A stretch of 18,450 nucleotides of DNA, taken from NCBI GenBank assembly GCA_963649295.1, contig CAVJHK010000035.1, positions 1-18,450 of the forward strand. The letters are read 5' to 3'. The notes beneath the pieces were generated by a model that saw only the letters and a program-made list of their open reading frames with translations, was not told where the DNA came from and searched no databases. This stretch comes from RGIG3528 sp963649295. GTDB taxonomy: Bacteria; Bacillota; Clostridia; Lachnospirales; Lachnospiraceae. Shown here piece after piece: positions 7,540-14,647 of the stretch. Made by a program: the position numbers and the translations under genes. Every line of letters begins with the position of its first letter. Position 1 is the first letter of the stretch.

Positions 7540-8277
7540 ATGTACGACAACAGACTGATAACGGGAAAGCTGAACAGATGGAAGAACTTTATGAAAAAAT
7601 ATTCGCTTCCGTCTTATGATGAGATACCGAATCTGGGACTATATATGGATCAGGTGCTTACGCTTATGAATGAATATCTTGCGCCACTTCGTACAGCCGA
7701 CACGGCAGATACGGCGATTACCGCAGCAATCATCAACAACCACGTGCGCCTAAAAGTTATGCCCGCTCCCGAAAAGAAAAAATATCTTCGTCTTCATATC
7801 GCCTACCTTATTATTATATGTACACTCAAGCAGTCGATGAGCATTTCGGATATTCAAAAGCTGATTCCCCGAAATCTTTCTGACGATGAGATGAGAATTG
7901 TTTATACGGATTACGAAAGAAGCTATAAGGCGTCTGTTTTGTTTTTTATAAACGAGGTAAAGGACGAGACCGACAGAATTTTGAATTCTGCCGTAAAAAA
8001 TGCGGATAAGAAAAAAACGGCTCCTGACGCTACTGATACGCAAAAAAAGGCTCTTGACGGTACGGATAAGGAAAATCAGGCTTCGGACAGTGAAACAAAA
8101 GAAAATCCGGATGAAAATAACGAAGAAACGGATAATGCGGAATTTGACCATGCAGTCAAAAGCCTTATATTTTCTTCGGCCACAATTGCAAGCTTTGCAA
8201 AGCTTCTCACATCAAAGGTGGTTAATCTTGGTGATGTTCAATATTCGGAAGAGCTTGTGTCCGAACGTGAAATTTGA
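7540..8277 (+). CDS. DUF1836 family protein with an expanded repeat linker
   Basis: 245 aa. The N-terminal part (LPSYDEIPNLGLYMDQVLTL, later ITAAIINNHVRLKVMPAPEK and LAYLIIICTLKQ with SISDIQ) matches the DUF1836 family as known from Firmicutes, which looks like a MerR-like or winged-helix DNA-binding fold. No function is established. Residues about 156-195 form a Lys/Asp/Glu/Asn-rich, surely disordered linker built from four ten-residue units. After it a C-terminal segment (HAVKSLIFSSATIASFAKLL, and SKVVNLG) resumes that appears to belong to the family, so the linker is an expansion inside an otherwise intact protein. It stands alone between its own promoter and the hairpin at 8309. The TGA stop lies inside the -35 element of the prfC promoter. 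A regulatory role is possible, but targets are unknown. Confidence 0.85.
   Translation: MYDNRLITGKLNRWKNFMKKYSLPSYDEIPNLGLYMDQVLTLMNEYLAPLRTADTADTAITAAIINNHVRLKVMPAPEKKKYLRLHIAYLIIICTLKQSMSISDIQKLIPRNLSDDEMRIVYTDYERSYKASVLFFINEVKDETDRILNSAVKNADKKKTAPDATDTQKKALDGTDKENQASDSETKENPDENNEETDNAEFDHAVKSLIFSSATIASFAKLLTSKVVNLGDVQYSEELVSEREI
8005..8124 (+). repeat. Four-unit 30-bp tandem repeat inside the DUF1836 gene
   Basis: Units start at 8005, 8035, 8065 and 8095. Units 1 and 2 share 24 of 30 bases and units 2 and 3 share 19 of 30; unit 4 is more diverged. The main-frame products are DKKKTAPDAT, DTQKKALDGT, DKENQASDSE and TKENPDENNE. In the overlapping frame that begins at the ATG at 8000 the same DNA reads IRKKRLLTLL, IRKKRLLTVR, IRKIRLRTVK and QKKIRMKITK, which is clearly more similar from unit to unit. 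Confidence 0.85.
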
Positions 8278-8302
8278 CAAAGGTCGGTTTATAGTGTAGA
8301 AT
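8274..8302 (+). promoter_or_regulatory. Strong sigma-A promoter for prfC-lon-ysxC-DUF4364
   Basis: Perfect TTGACA (8274-8279), 17-base spacer, and TAGAAT (8297-8302, five of six consensus bases). The -35 element overlaps the stop codon of the DUF1836 gene. Transcription should start around 8308-8311, directly at the hairpin described next. Confidence 0.75.
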
Positions 8303-8308
8303 CTTTGC

Positions 8309-8337
8309 GCTCTAATTGAGATTAGGGCATTTTTTTT
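8309..8337 (+). terminator. Hairpin plus T-run between the prfC promoter and prfC (terminator or attenuator)
   Basis: GCTCTAAT (8309-8316), TGAG loop, ATTAGGGC (8321-8328, one G-U pair), one A and then eight Ts. This is a canonical intrinsic terminator shape. It can end DUF1836 transcripts, but it also lies downstream of the prfC promoter, at the very 5' end of that transcript. Confidence 0.75.
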
Positions 8338-8355
8338 AGAAAGACAGGTACAAAA

Positions 8356-9945
8356 ATGGCCAAATTTACAGATGAAATAAACAAAAGAAGAACGTTTGCG
8401 ATAATATCCCACCCGGATGCGGGCAAAACCACTCTTACGGAAAAGCTTTTGCTTTACGGAGGCGCAATCAATCTTGCGGGCTCGGTAAAAGCACGCAAAA
8501 CCGCGCGTCATGCGGTTTCGGACTGGATGGAAATAGAAAAGCAGCGTGGAATTTCGGTTACTTCATCCGTTATGCAGTTTGAATATGACAATTATTGTAT
8601 AAATATACTTGATACGCCGGGACACCAGGATTTTTCGGAGGATACTTACCGTACGCTTATGGCAGCGGATTCGGCGGTCATGGTAATCGACGGCTCGAAG
8701 GGTGTCGAGGCACAGACAATCAAGCTCTTTAAGGTTTGCGTTATGCGCCATATTCCGATTTTTACGTTCATAAACAAGATGGACCGTGACGCAAGAGACA
8801 CTTTTGAGCTTCTTGACGAAATAGAACATGTGCTTAACATAAACACCTGTCCCATAAACTGGCCCATAGGCTCAGGCAAAAATTTTAAGGGCGTTTATGA
8901 CAGAAATACAAAGACAATTACAAGATTTTTTGCGGCAAATGCGGGTCAGACGGAAGTTGAAGAAGAAAAATGCAATATCGACGATCCGCATATCGACGAT
9001 TTGATAGGGCATGAAAATCACAAAATTTTGTGCGACGAACTTGAGCTTCTTGGCGGTGCCGGAAGCGATTTTGACATATCAAAAGTGCAAAGCGGAAACC
9101 TGACTCCGGTATTTTTTGGATCCGCGCTCACAAACTTCGGTGTGGAAACGTTTTTGAAGCATTTCCTTAATATGACGACGGCGCCTCTTGCAAGAAATTC
9201 GAATGAAGGTGAAATTTCTCCTTTTGATGATGATTTTTCGGCATTCGTATTTAAAATTCAGGCAAACATGAATAAGGCTCACCGTGACAGAATCGCGTTT
9301 ATGAGAATATGTTCCGGGCGCTTTACGGCCGGCGAAGAAGTATTCCATGTTCAGGGAAACAGGACGCTTCGCCTTACACAGCCCACTCAGATGATGGCAA
9401 ACGACAGAAAGATTGTAACGGAAGCATATGCGGGAGACATAATAGGTGTTTTTGATCCGGGTATTTTTTCGATCGGTGACACAATTACCGCAACAAACCG
9501 CAAATTTATGTTTGAAGGCATTCCCACGTTTGCGCCCGAGCATTTTGCAAAAATACGTCAGGTAGACACAATGAAGCGCAAGCAGTTTTTGAAGGGCGTA
9601 AACCAGATAGCGCAGGAAGGCGCAATTCAGATATTTAAGGAATTTAATACAGGTCTTGAAGAAATAATCGTGGGAGTTGTGGGCACTCTTCAGTTTGATG
9701 TATTAAAATTCCGCTTGGAATCGGAATATTCGGTTGAAATAAGGATGGATATGCTTCCTTATGAATATATCCGCTGGATAGGAAATCCGGAAATAGATGT
9801 ATCCGCACTCAATGTTACGTCGGATACAAAAAAGGTGCTTGACCTAAAAGACAGACCGCTTCTTCTCTTCACGCATGAGTGGAGCATAAGAACGGTTCAG
9901 GAGCGAAACAAAAATCTTATTATGACGGAATTTGCGAAGAATTAA
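8356..9945 (+). CDS. prfC: Peptide chain release factor 3 (RF3)
   Basis: Translational GTPase that removes RF1/RF2 from the ribosome after peptide release, 529 aa, the normal RF3 length. G1 HPDAGKTT is at 19-26, with the RF3-typical GSVKARKTARHAVSDWMEIE and KQRGISVTSS following. G3 DTPGH is at 86-90 and G4 NKMD at 140-143. The C-terminal half has the RF3 domain II/III sequence (GNRTLRLTQPTQMMANDRKI, and GTLQFDVLKFRLESEYSVE). No part appears missing. The start ATG at 8356 has a modest AGG-containing site. It is first in the run prfC, lon, ysxC, DUF4364, with 33 bases to lon. Expression must begin at the promoter at 8274 and pass the leader hairpin, so control at that point would affect all four genes. 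Confidence 0.96.
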   Translation: MAKFTDEINKRRTFAIISHPDAGKTTLTEKLLLYGGAINLAGSVKARKTARHAVSDWMEIEKQRGISVTSSVMQFEYDNYCINILDTPGHQDFSEDTYRTLMAADSAVMVIDGSKGVEAQTIKLFKVCVMRHIPIFTFINKMDRDARDTFELLDEIEHVLNINTCPINWPIGSGKNFKGVYDRNTKTITRFFAANAGQTEVEEEKCNIDDPHIDDLIGHENHKILCDELELLGGAGSDFDISKVQSGNLTPVFFGSALTNFGVETFLKHFLNMTTAPLARNSNEGEISPFDDDFSAFVFKIQANMNKAHRDRIAFMRICSGRFTAGEEVFHVQGNRTLRLTQPTQMMANDRKIVTEAYAGDIIGVFDPGIFSIGDTITATNRKFMFEGIPTFAPEHFAKIRQVDTMKRKQFLKGVNQIAQEGAIQIFKEFNTGLEEIIVGVVGTLQFDVLKFRLESEYSVEIRMDMLPYEYIRWIGNPEIDVSALNVTSDTKKVLDLKDRPLLLFTHEWSIRTVQERNKNLIMTEFAKN

Positions 9946-9978
9946 ATCAGGGGCAATGTATGAGGGGAAGGGAATATA

Positions 9979-12504
9979 ATGGCTGACAATAAAGAAAAAT
10001 TTGAAAATCCCGAAAAAGATATATCGGTAAACTATCTTGAAAATGCAATCGAAGAAAACAAAAATGCGATGAATACGGAGCCGGACATTTTGATGCCGGT
10101 TGTTGCACCCAATATCTATATGCTTCCCGGAATGCTTGTGCATTTTGACGCTCTTGACAACGAAAGCTTCAAGGTGATAAGTAATGCAATGCGTGAAAAA
10201 ACGCCGGTGTTTTTGGCGGGAAATGCATCCAAAAATCCCAAGTCGATTAACATAAGCGAGTTAAACGAAATAGGATGTATTTGCTATGTGAAGCAGATAA
10301 TCAAGATGCCGGGCGAAATCGTGAGAGTTTTGGTTCAGGGTGTAAGGCGCGGAAGACTTGTGGGAATTACAAAGACTGCACCTTATCTTGAAGGAAAAAT
10401 TTCGATGCCCTTTGAAGTGACGGGAGATATGCTGCCCTTTAATCGTACTTCCGTAATGCTTAGATGCCTTAAGGAGCTTTTGGAAGAATATTTTTCGTAT
10501 AATGATAAATTTGAAAAAGAGCTTTCCGCACAACTGATGCGTATTGAAACGCTTGACGATATGATAAATCAGGCGGCAATAATAATTCCTCTTTCAAATG
10601 ATTGGAAAAAGACGATACTTGAAGCACTTGACATAGAAAAAAGATTTGAAGCGGTTGTGGCAGCAATAAGTGCCGAAATCGAACTGATTAAGCTTAAAAA
10701 AGAAATTACGGGCAAAGTTCGCACGCGTCTTGACAAAAATCAAAGAGATTATGTGCTTCGTGAGCAAATGAAGGTGATTGCGGCGGAGCTCGGAGAAAAG
10801 GGCGCAGAGGCGGAAGCGGCAGAATTTGCGGAACGACTTGAAAAGCTTAATGCGGATCAGGAAATAAAAGAAAAAATAAATAAAGAAATAGTAAGACTCC
10901 GTGCGGTTACGGGAAGTCCCGCAGAAGGGACGGTGCAAAGAAGTTATATAGAAATGTTGCTTTCGCTTCCCTGGAACAATAAAAGCACGGATGACTTAAA
11001 TATCAAAAAAGCGGAAGACATATTAAACCGTGATCACTATGGGCTCACAAAGGTGAAGGAGCGTGTGCTTGAATTTTTGTCGGTGCGTGCCTTAAATGAT
11101 ACAGGGCAGACTCCCATAATATGCCTTGTCGGACCTCCGGGAACGGGCAAAACATCTATTGCGGCATCGGTTGCGAGGGCACTTAACAAAAAATATGTGC
11201 GTATATGTCTTGGCGGTGTGCATGACGAAGCAGAAATCCGAGGACACAGAAGAACATATATAGGTGCAATGCCGGGGCGCATTATAATGGGGCTCAAAGA
11301 CGCCGGCAAAAAAAATCCGCTTATGGTTCTTGACGAAATAGACAAGGTAAGCACGGATTATAAGGGAGATACGGAAGGCGCTTTATTGGAGGTGCTTGAC
11401 CCCGAACAAAATAAGACATTTACCGACCACTATGTGGATGTTCCGGTTGATTTGTCGGAAGTGCTCTTTATTTGCACTGCAAATTCGACAAAATCGATTT
11501 CAAAGCCGTTGCTCGACCGTATGGAAGTGATTGAAGTTTCAAGCTATACGGATAACGAGAAATTTCATATAGCAAAGGATTTTTTGTATCCTAAGACACT
11601 TAACAAAAACGGGCTCGCCAAAGCGCAGGTAAAAATATCAGACGGCGCAATACGTACAATGATTTCGTCATATACGCGTGAAGCGGGCGTCAGAAATCTT
11701 GAAAGACGTTTCGGAGAAATTATGCGAAAATCCGCGCGCAAAATTCTTGAAAATGAACAAGAGGCAGCGGATAAAGCTCTAAGTGAACAAAAGGCAACAG
11801 CAAAAATTGTAAGTGAACAAAAGACCGCGGATAAGTCTAAAAGCGACCCGAGGGTATCGGATAAGCTAAAGACACGTGACCACGTAATCCGCATTACCGA
11901 AAAAAATATCGGGGAGTTTTTGGGGCAAAAGAAATATAAGCCTTTCCCCGCAAACAGAGAGCCGGAAGTGGGCATTGTGAGAGGACTCGCATGGACCGAA
12001 AGCGGCGGTGAGACTTTGCAAATTGAAGTAAATATTATGCCGGGCAAAGGTGAACTCATAATCACAGGTAATCTGGGAGACGTGATGAAGGAATCTGCGA
12101 GAATTGCCCTTTCCTATGTGCGCTCGATTGCGGATGATGCGGGAGTAGCGAAGGACTTTTTTGATACGCACAATATTCATCTCCATGTGCCGGACGGTGC
12201 AACGCCGAAGGACGGTCCGTCGGCGGGCGTTACGATTGCGACTGCGATTTATTCGGCGGTTACCTTAAAAAGCGTAAAGAGCGATGTGGCAATGACGGGT
12301 GAGGTGTCCTTGCGTGGGCGTGTGATGGCGATAGGCGGACTAAAGGAAAAACTCCTTGCCGCCAAAAAAGCGGGAATAAAGACTGTTTTGATTCCAAAGG
12401 AAAACGAAACGGATTTGAGCGAAATATCCGACGAAATTACGGGCGGACTTAATATTATCCCTGTGTCAAGGATGGATAAGGTGATAGAAAACGCAATTGT
12501 ATAG
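9979..12504 (+). CDS. lon: ATP-dependent Lon protease
   Basis: Cytoplasmic ATP-dependent serine protease for damaged and short-lived regulatory proteins. At 841 aa it is longer than E. coli Lon (784). Residues 1-35 are a polar extension, and about 36-230 are the LON substrate-binding domain (ILMPVVAPNIYMLPGMLVHF). The AAA module has Walker A GPPGTGKT at 385-392 and Walker B MVLDEID. The protease domain has catalytic S748 in PKDGPSAG and K791 in GLKEKLLAAKKAG; the 43-residue spacing equals that of E. coli S679/K722. Most of the extra length is a repeat-built linker between the AAA lid and the protease domain. GGGAAGGGA precedes the ATG. ysxC follows after 17 bases, the lon-ysxC order also found in Bacillus. 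No CIRCE or other heat-shock operator is visible upstream. Confidence 0.97.
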   Translation: MADNKEKFENPEKDISVNYLENAIEENKNAMNTEPDILMPVVAPNIYMLPGMLVHFDALDNESFKVISNAMREKTPVFLAGNASKNPKSINISELNEIGCICYVKQIIKMPGEIVRVLVQGVRRGRLVGITKTAPYLEGKISMPFEVTGDMLPFNRTSVMLRCLKELLEEYFSYNDKFEKELSAQLMRIETLDDMINQAAIIIPLSNDWKKTILEALDIEKRFEAVVAAISAEIELIKLKKEITGKVRTRLDKNQRDYVLREQMKVIAAELGEKGAEAEAAEFAERLEKLNADQEIKEKINKEIVRLRAVTGSPAEGTVQRSYIEMLLSLPWNNKSTDDLNIKKAEDILNRDHYGLTKVKERVLEFLSVRALNDTGQTPIICLVGPPGTGKTSIAASVARALNKKYVRICLGGVHDEAEIRGHRRTYIGAMPGRIIMGLKDAGKKNPLMVLDEIDKVSTDYKGDTEGALLEVLDPEQNKTFTDHYVDVPVDLSEVLFICTANSTKSISKPLLDRMEVIEVSSYTDNEKFHIAKDFLYPKTLNKNGLAKAQVKISDGAIRTMISSYTREAGVRNLERRFGEIMRKSARKILENEQEAADKALSEQKATAKIVSEQKTADKSKSDPRVSDKLKTRDHVIRITEKNIGEFLGQKKYKPFPANREPEVGIVRGLAWTESGGETLQIEVNIMPGKGELIITGNLGDVMKESARIALSYVRSIADDAGVAKDFFDTHNIHLHVPDGATPKDGPSAGVTIATAIYSAVTLKSVKSDVAMTGEVSLRGRVMAIGGLKEKLLAAKKAGIKTVLIPKENETDLSEISDEITGGLNIIPVSRMDKVIENAIV
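11740..11865 (+). repeat. 30-bp-period degenerate tandem repeat in the Lon linker
   Basis: Units begin at 11740, 11770, 11800, 11830 and (partial) 11860, giving KILENEQEAA, DKALSEQKAT, AKIVSEQKTA, DKSKSDPRVS and DK. The 14-mer TAAGTGAACAAAAG occurs exactly 30 bases apart (11780 and 11810), and GGATAAG recurs at 11829 and 11859. In this case only the main frame is open across the repeat. Confidence 0.75.
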
Positions 12505-12521
12505 GAAATGCGAGGCAAGAT

Positions 12522-13106
12522 ATGAACGTAAACAATGTCGAACTTGAAACGGTATGCGGTATAACAAGCAGGATCCCCATAAATACCCTTCCCGAAATCG
12601 CTTTTGCGGGAAAGTCTAATGTGGGTAAATCGTCGCTTATAAATGCGCTTATTAACCGCAAAGCTCTTGCACGCACATCAGCAAAGCCCGGCAAAACACA
12701 GACGATAAATTTTTATAATGTCGAAAAAAAGCTTTATTTTGTGGATTTGCCCGGATACGGCTTTGCAAACGTTTCGCACGAGATTTCCGAAAAATGGGGT
12801 GTGATGATCGAAAATTATTTAAATACATCCGCCAATTTGAAAGCGATATTTTTGCTTGTCGATATTCGTCACGAGCCCTCAAAGAACGATTTGACAATGT
12901 ATGACTTTGTTGTGCAAAAAGGCTTTAAGCCGATAATCATCGCGACAAAATACGATAAGATATCAAAAAATGCCCTTAATAAGCAATTAAAGGTAATAAG
13001 AGAAACCCTTTCCTGCGGCAATGATACCGTAATAATCCCGTTTTCTGCGGAAAGCAAATTCGGCAGGGATAAAATCTGGGAAACAATAGAAGGATTTATC
13101 AGATAA
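12522..13106 (+). CDS. ysxC: Ribosome biogenesis GTP-binding protein YsxC/EngB
   Basis: Small GTPase needed for assembly of the large ribosomal subunit in Bacillus and related bacteria; 194 aa, the usual length. The G1 motif GKSNVGKSS lies at 30-38, followed by the family stretch LINRKALARTSAKPGKTQ and TINFYNV. G3 DLPGYG is at 75-80 and G4 TKYD at 142-145. A C-terminal SAES stands at the G5 position. The gene begins 17 bases after lon and ends 28 bases before the DUF4364 start, so it is an internal gene of the prfC-lon operon. The ATG at 12522 has a weak AGG site, which fits coupling to upstream translation. Nothing unusual is seen in the sequence. Confidence 0.96.
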   Translation: MNVNNVELETVCGITSRIPINTLPEIAFAGKSNVGKSSLINALINRKALARTSAKPGKTQTINFYNVEKKLYFVDLPGYGFANVSHEISEKWGVMIENYLNTSANLKAIFLLVDIRHEPSKNDLTMYDFVVQKGFKPIIIATKYDKISKNALNKQLKVIRETLSCGNDTVIIPFSAESKFGRDKIWETIEGFIR

Positions 13107-13124
13107 AAATTTGGTTTTTTTGAT

Positions 13125-13128
13125 GAGG
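13125..13128 (+). promoter_or_regulatory. Ribosome binding site GAGG deciding the DUF4364 start
   Basis: GAGG lies six bases before the ATG at 13135. Earlier in-frame candidates (TTG 13111, ATG 13123) have no comparable site and would add a short hydrophobic stretch not expected in the family. Confidence 0.65.
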
Positions 13129-13134
13129 TTAAAA

Positions 13135-13692
13135 ATGGATTCCGAGGCTCTTATGTTCAATAAGCTTGTGATACTTTATATGCTTGACCGGCTTGAAATG
13201 CCGATAAGCAACGCCGAGCTTACGAGAATAATACTTGAAAAAAAAATAGCTCAGTATATTACGATTCAGGAAGCACTTTGTGACCTTGTTTCCGACAATT
13301 ATATTACCGAAAGCGACAATCACAATTCGCATCTTTATGCGATTACGGATGACGGCAGGGAAACCTTGTCATTTTTTTATAAGGATTTGTCTGTTCAATT
13401 GCGCGATGAGATGGATGAGTGCCTTACAAAGGAAATGTATCATTTGCGTGACCTTGCCGCGTCTACGGCGGATTATTACGAATCAAACAAAAACGAATAT
13501 ATAGTGGAATTAAAGGTTGTCGAGCGGGGAAGTGAGCTTGTGAACATAAAGCTCCTTGTTGCAAGCAGCGAGGAAGCAGACACTATATGCAACCGCTGGA
13601 AGGAAGCAAATGCGGATGTCTACGGATATTTGATATCTCGGCTTCTTGCGGGCAAAACAGAAGACAAAAAGGAAAACAAAAATAAGGAATAG
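13135..13692 (+). CDS. DUF4364 family winged-helix protein
   Basis: 185 aa from the ATG at 13135. The N-terminal half (LVILYMLDRLEMPISNAELT, later ITIQEALCDLVSDNYI and HLYAITDDGRETLSFF) has the alternation of helices and a beta hairpin seen in winged-helix DNA-binding proteins and matches DUF4364 as found in Clostridia. The C-terminal half (from EYIVELKVVERGSELVNIKL) is a mixed alpha/beta domain ending in a Lys/Glu/Asn-rich tail. No ligand or target is known. It is the last gene of the prfC-lon-ysxC run and is followed 12 bases later by a clear terminator, so it is probably co-expressed with Lon. A DNA-binding regulatory role is inferred from fold alone. Confidence in the family is good; function is unknown. 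Confidence 0.83.
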   Translation: MDSEALMFNKLVILYMLDRLEMPISNAELTRIILEKKIAQYITIQEALCDLVSDNYITESDNHNSHLYAITDDGRETLSFFYKDLSVQLRDEMDECLTKEMYHLRDLAASTADYYESNKNEYIVELKVVERGSELVNIKLLVASSEEADTICNRWKEANADVYGYLISRLLAGKTEDKKENKNKE

Positions 13693-13704
13693 TATGTTGT
13701 AAAG

Positions 13705-13733
13705 AAGGATTGCTTTTTATGCAATCCTTTTTT
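13705..13733 (+). terminator. Intrinsic terminator after the DUF4364 gene
   Basis: AAGGATTGC (13705-13713), seven-base loop, GCAATCCTT (13721-13729), then a T-run to 13733. The A/T flanks extend the pairing. It closes the prfC-lon-ysxC-DUF4364 unit. Confidence 0.88.
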
Positions 13734-13819
13734 ACACAAAAATTACGAAAAGCGGACACAGGCTAAACATAATTTGGGAATATGATTGCATCATCGAAAG
13801 GTTAAAGGAACATAAACAT

Positions 13820-14647
13820 ATGGCAATCGAAGTTTTTAACAGGTACGAAATGAAGTACAGGATTACAAGTGAACAATATGAGGAATTAAAAACCAGGCTT
13901 TCGCTTCGCATGGAGTCCGACGAACACAGCAAAAACGGCGAATTTTATACAATTTGCAATATTTACTATGATACGGAGAACAACGACCTTATCCGCAAAT
14001 CGACAGACGGCGGCGTTTACAAGGAAAAAATGAGACTCAGAAGCTATGGCACGGTTACTCCCGACCAAAAGGTGTTTCTTGAAATCAAAAAGAAATACAA
14101 AGGACTTGTAAACAAAAGACGTACAAAGATGTATCTGTCGGATGCCTATGCTTACTTTGACTTAAGTGTCCTGCCGGAAGTTAAGCCATTCATGAACGGT
14201 CAGGTTTTAAAGGAAATCGACTATATGAAAACAAGGCTTGGGTTAATTCCGAAGGTTTTTCTCTCATATGACAGATGCGCAATGTTTGACAGGGAAAACA
14301 GGGATTTTAGGATTACTTTTGACAGAAATATCACCGCAAGACGCTATGACCTCGGTCTTCATTACGGCGTTTATGGGGATAAATTATTGGGACCCGACGA
14401 GTGGATAATGGAGATCAAAATTGACAAAGCCATGCCGCTCTGGATGACAAGGATTTTGTCCGATATGGAAATCAGAAAGACAAGCTTTTCAAAGTACGGG
14501 ACCGAATATAAGATGTTTGTCGAAAACATGCAGGACGTGAAAAAAAGTATCTCGGATCAAGGTATGAATACGGCATCCGACAACAAAATATTAAATATTT
14601 CATTACAAAATTCATTTTTGTCTGACAGGAGAATAAAAAATGCTTGA
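13820..14647 (+). CDS. VTC-domain polyphosphate polymerase
   Basis: 275 aa, essentially a lone VTC domain, the catalytic tunnel domain that in yeast Vtc4 builds polyphosphate from ATP. Visible charged motifs follow the family order: R8/E10/K12 in FNRYEMKY, Y50-D51, K70/R72/R74 in KMRLRSYG, E88/K90 in FLEIKKKY, K99-R101, R152, E198/K200 in IMEIKID, and K220/K225 near FSKY. These match in order and approximate spacing the Vtc4 residues that bind phosphate chain and metal, so an active enzyme is likely. The match was made by eye. There is no signal peptide or membrane segment, so it is cytoplasmic unless held by its partner. The stop overlaps the DUF4956 start by eight bases. The ATG at 13820 is preceded by AAAGGA about 10 bases upstream. 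I found no convincing promoter in the 86 bases after the preceding terminator. Confidence 0.88.
   Translation: MAIEVFNRYEMKYRITSEQYEELKTRLSLRMESDEHSKNGEFYTICNIYYDTENNDLIRKSTDGGVYKEKMRLRSYGTVTPDQKVFLEIKKKYKGLVNKRRTKMYLSDAYAYFDLSVLPEVKPFMNGQVLKEIDYMKTRLGLIPKVFLSYDRCAMFDRENRDFRITFDRNITARRYDLGLHYGVYGDKLLGPDEWIMEIKIDKAMPLWMTRILSDMEIRKTSFSKYGTEYKMFVENMQDVKKSISDQGMNTASDNKILNISLQNSFLSDRRIKNA

Noticed and set aside
8005..8124. CRISPR-like array
   Set aside because: The units are directly adjacent with no unique spacers, and they diverge as coding sequence.
8000..8299. Overlapping 99-codon frame listed as a separate gene
   Set aside because: It has no ribosome binding site, and the main DUF1836 frame is intact on both sides of it. 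The evidence is only the substitution pattern in three repeat units, so it is reported as a finding and not as a gene.
9946..9978. Heat-shock operator or separate promoter before lon
   Set aside because: Only 33 bases lie between prfC and lon and they hold the ribosome binding site. No CIRCE-type inverted repeat or promoter pair is present.
13734..13819. Promoter for the VTC gene (CATAAT at 13768 or TATGAT at 13781)
   Set aside because: Neither has a recognisable -35 at an acceptable spacing. A promoter should exist here after the terminator, but I cannot place it.
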